Assembly (NCBI RefSeq): GCF_002900365.1
Contig: NZ_CP025979.1
Coordinates: forward strand, 930,001-994,000
DNA length: 64,000 nt
Reading direction: 5' to 3'
Origin: Escherichia marmotae
GTDB lineage: Bacteria; Pseudomonadota; Gammaproteobacteria; Enterobacterales; Enterobacteriaceae
Under the pieces are notes generated by a model. The model did no database searches. It worked only from the letters and a program-made list of their open reading frames with translations, and had not been told where the DNA came from. Every line of letters begins with the position of its first letter. Positions within the stretch are counted from its first letter, which is position 1. Shown here piece after piece: positions 61,489-64,000 of the stretch. The position numbers and the translations under genes were made by a program.

Positions 61489-61559
61489 AAAGACTGTTGA
61501 TAAAAATTCAGCAAAATCGTTCAATGTTGCGATAGAGTGAATCCTTCAGATCTTATAAA

Positions 61560-61592
61560 GAAAAAACCCGGCAGCACACGCTTACCGGGTTT
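61560..61592 (-). terminator. Terminator of hrpA
   Basis: Stem AACCCGG / CCGGGTT (61565-61571 / 61585-61591). On the minus strand the stem is followed by a run of six T. It lies 27 bases after the hrpA stop codon. Confidence 0.88.
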
Positions 61593-61618
61593 TAGATTCA
61601 TCAGCCAAATAACAGCCG

Positions 61619-64000
61619 TTAACCGCTAATCTGCTCCATCGCCTGCAAAATACGCTTATCCGATATTGGATACGGCGTACCAAGTTGTTGGGCGAAGTAA
61701 CTGACGCGCAGTTCTTCAATCATCCAACGGATCTCTTTCACGTCTTCATCCTCACGACGCGCTGGCGGCAGTTTGTTGAACCATTGTTGCCATGCCTGCT
61801 GGACGTTTTCGACTTTCAGCATTTGGGCACGGTCACGATGCGGATCAACCGCCAGTTTTTCCAGGCGTTTTTCAATCGCCTGCAAATAGCGCAGCGTATC
61901 GCCCAGCCGTTTGAAGCCGTTACCGGTGACAAAACCGCGATACACCAGACCGCCCATTTGTGCTTTGATGTCAGAAAGCCCCAGCGCCATCGTCATATCA
62001 ACACGCCCTTTCAGACGTTTGTTGATGTTGAACACTGCCGTGAGGATTTGCTCGACCTGCTTCGCAATATCCACCACGGTATCGTTCAGTTCGGCACGCA
62101 CTTTTTCATGTAGCGCAGCAAAACCCTCTTCCGTCCAGACCGGGCCACCGTTGGCGTCGATTAATTTATCCACACCGCAGGAGATACAGTCATCGATCAG
62201 CTCCAGCACTTTGCCATACGGGTTAAAGTACAGCCCCAGCTTGGCTTTATTCGGCAACTTCTCATGCAGATATTTGATCGGTGAAGGAATATTCAGCAAC
62301 AGTAGACGGCGCAGACCGTTCCACATTGCTTGCTTCTGCTCCAGTGGATTATCAAACAATTTGATCGCCACGCTGTCACGTTCATCCACCAGCGCAGGCC
62401 ACGCTTTCACTTTGTAATTGCCGCGCTTCTGCTCGTAGCTTTCCGGCAATTGACCAAAGCTCCAGATATGCAGGCCGCTCTGCTCGATACCGTCATCAGC
62501 GACCGCAGACAGTGTTTCCTGCACTTTGCCTTTCAGCGCCTCTTTCAGTTCCTGTAATGAGCGCCCTTCTTTCAACTTCTTGTTTTTGTCGTCCACCACG
62601 CGGAAAGTAATTTTCAGGTGATCGGGCACCTGATCCCAGTGCCAGTCTTCGCGGTCAACGGTAACGCCGGTCATGCGGCGCAATTCACGTTCAAGACTGT
62701 CGAGCAACGGTAGTTCCAGTGGCGTCACGCGGCCTAAAAACGCTTCGGCGTAGTTTGGTGCAGGCACAAAATTACGACGTACCGGTTTTGGCAGCGATTT
62801 AATCAGCGCAATCACCAGTTCACGACGTAATCCAGGAATTTGCCATTCAAAGCCGCGCTCTTCCACCTGGTTGAGCAACGGCAGCGGAATATGCACGGTC
62901 ACGCCATCAGCGTCCGCACCTGGCTCAAACTGATAACTTAAACGCAGCTTGAGATTGCCCTGATGCCAGAAGTTCGGGTAATCCAGCTTGCTGATTTTTT
63001 CCGCACCTTCTTTGATCAACATGCTCTTTTCAAAGTTGAGCAAATCAGGCGTTTCGCGGCTAACCTTTTTCCACCAGTTGTCGAAGTGGCGCGAAGAGAT
63101 CACATCATGGCTAATGCGCTGGTCGTAAAATTCAAACAGCGTCTCGTCATCTACCAGAATATCGCGACGACGTGATTTGTGTTCCAGCTCTTCCACTTCT
63201 GCCCGCAGTTTCAGGTTTTCACGGAAGAAAGCGTGACGTGTCTGCCAGTCACCTTCTACAAGTGCATGGCGGATAAAGAGTTCACGGCACAACGCAGGAT
63301 CAATCTGGCTGTAGTTAACCTTACGCGCGGCGACAATCGGCAACCCATAAACGGTGACTTTTTCCGTCGCCATCACTGCGCCCTGCGCCCGTTCCCAGTG
63401 CGGTTCACTGTAGGTGCGTTTGATCAAATGTTGGGCAACCGGCTCTACCCATTCCGGATCGATGCGTGCCGCAATGCGCCCCCACAGGCGGCTGGTTTCT
63501 ACCAGTTCCGCCACCATCACCCACTTTGGCGGCTTTTTGAATAAACCAGAACCAGGGAAGATAGAGAAACGCGCGTTACGTGCGCCGGTATATTCCTGTT
63601 TATCCGCATCTTTCATGCCGATATGTGAAAGCAAACCGGTCAGTAATGCGATATGAATTTCGCGATACTCCGCCGGTTCACTGTTTACCGGAATGCCGAG
63701 TTCTTTCACCACCTGGCGCAACTGAGTGTAGATGTCCTGCCATTCGCGCACGCGCAGATAGTTGAGATATTCAGTGCGGCACAAGCGACGGAAGGCGTTT
63801 GAAGAGAGCGCCTTTTGCTGTTCACCGAGATAATTCCACAAATTCACAAACGCCAGGAAGTCGGACTCTTTATCGTGGAAACGACGATGTTTTTCATCCG
63901 ATGCCTGTTGTTTGTCCATCGGGCGTTCACGAGGGTCCTGAATGGAGAGCGCGGAAGTGATAATCATCGCTTCCCTTACACAGCCATGTTTCTGCGCTTC
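61619..64000 (-). CDS. hrpA: HrpA, DEAH-box ATP-dependent RNA helicase, C-terminal part
   Basis: The frame is open to the end of the window and gives 793 residues of a protein of about 1300. The N-terminal helicase motifs lie outside; visible are the end of the helicase-associated region (ALSIQDPRERPMDKQQ) and the long bacterial C-terminal domain DUF3418 (from about the YRTYSEPHWERAQ-like segment onwards) ending LQAMEQISG. HrpA processes the daa fimbrial mRNA in some E. coli and resolves stalled ribosome collisions. The Met at 63967 is internal. No lesion was seen in this part. Confidence 0.95.
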   Translation of the reverse strand, partial: EAQKHGCVREAMIITSALSIQDPRERPMDKQQASDEKHRRFHDKESDFLAFVNLWNYLGEQQKALSSNAFRRLCRTEYLNYLRVREWQDIYTQLRQVVKELGIPVNSEPAEYREIHIALLTGLLSHIGMKDADKQEYTGARNARFSIFPGSGLFKKPPKWVMVAELVETSRLWGRIAARIDPEWVEPVAQHLIKRTYSEPHWERAQGAVMATEKVTVYGLPIVAARKVNYSQIDPALCRELFIRHALVEGDWQTRHAFFRENLKLRAEVEELEHKSRRRDILVDDETLFEFYDQRISHDVISSRHFDNWWKKVSRETPDLLNFEKSMLIKEGAEKISKLDYPNFWHQGNLKLRLSYQFEPGADADGVTVHIPLPLLNQVEERGFEWQIPGLRRELVIALIKSLPKPVRRNFVPAPNYAEAFLGRVTPLELPLLDSLERELRRMTGVTVDREDWHWDQVPDHLKITFRVVDDKNKKLKEGRSLQELKEALKGKVQETLSAVADDGIEQSGLHIWSFGQLPESYEQKRGNYKVKAWPALVDERDSVAIKLFDNPLEQKQAMWNGLRRLLLLNIPSPIKYLHEKLPNKAKLGLYFNPYGKVLELIDDCISCGVDKLIDANGGPVWTEEGFAALHEKVRAELNDTVVDIAKQVEQILTAVFNINKRLKGRVDMTMALGLSDIKAQMGGLVYRGFVTGNGFKRLGDTLRYLQAIEKRLEKLAVDPHRDRAQMLKVENVQQAWQQWFNKLPPARREDEDVKEIRWMIEELRVSYFAQQLGTPYPISDKRILQAMEQISG

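Overview
This is a chromosomal window from Escherichia coli (or a very close relative such as Shigella). Almost every backbone gene can be matched by remembered protein sequence, length and order to the K-12 block hrpA-ydcF-aldA-gapC-cybB-trg-opgD-tehAB-rlhA-hicAB-ydcRSTUV-patD-mnaT-curA-yncD-yncE-ansP, and the left end matches the K-12 block rspR-ydfZ-ydfI-ydfJ-(Qin prophage). There are no rRNA, tRNA or CRISPR features. No searches were run: gene names rest on remembered sequences, and everything about sites, repeats and frames was read from the bases.

Layout. (1) 1-3707: end of rspR, ydfZ, ydfI and an N-terminally clipped ydfJ. (2) About 3708-10087: remnant of a Qin-like lambdoid prophage inserted in ydfJ (small ORF, ydfK, invertase pinQ, tail-fibre assembly tfaQ, side tail fibre stf, lom), cut off by an IS4. 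(3) 10088-21680: an IS-dense junction holding an end-truncated IS4, an IS256-family element without target duplication, an unassigned membrane diguanylate cyclase, an Rhs-type H-repeat transposase split by an IS66-family element (8-bp duplication TGAACAGG), a second complete IS4 inside that IS66 (12-bp duplication, one mismatch), an IS150-like fragment, and a small operon on the minus strand: a HExxH metallopeptidase (probable T6SS/Rhs-type effector) split by an IS3-family element (4-bp duplication GATC), a lipoprotein (probable immunity) and a frameshifted third gene. (4) 22521-58646: E. coli backbone, read in the opposite direction to K-12 numbering, for asparagine and PQQ uptake, the putrescine-type ABC transporter ydcSTUV with patD, hicAB, rlhA, sutR/benE, tehAB, opgD, trg, hokB/sokB, RydC sRNA and aldA. 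(5) 58784-61480: a second IS66 copy (duplication ATTTGAGG) between ydcF and hrpA. (6) 61619-64000: C-terminal part of hrpA.

Compared with K-12 as remembered, the join of the Qin left arm to the rhs/H-repeat-ansP side in inverted order looks like the edge of one large inversion (about 100 kb in K-12), with the IS cluster at the breakpoint. Decay is visible in several genes: curA (1-nt deletion), cybB (7-bp repeat expansion plus an amber codon), gapC (one amber codon), the H-repeat, the metallopeptidase, and the apparent absence of mcbR.

The most interesting part is 19267-21680. Removing the IS3-family element and one GATC copy restores an uninterrupted 179-codon HExxH protein with a strong ribosome binding site, overlapping an LSGC-lipobox lipoprotein by ATGA. 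This is the gene order expected of a periplasm-targeting metallopeptidase effector with its immunity lipoprotein.
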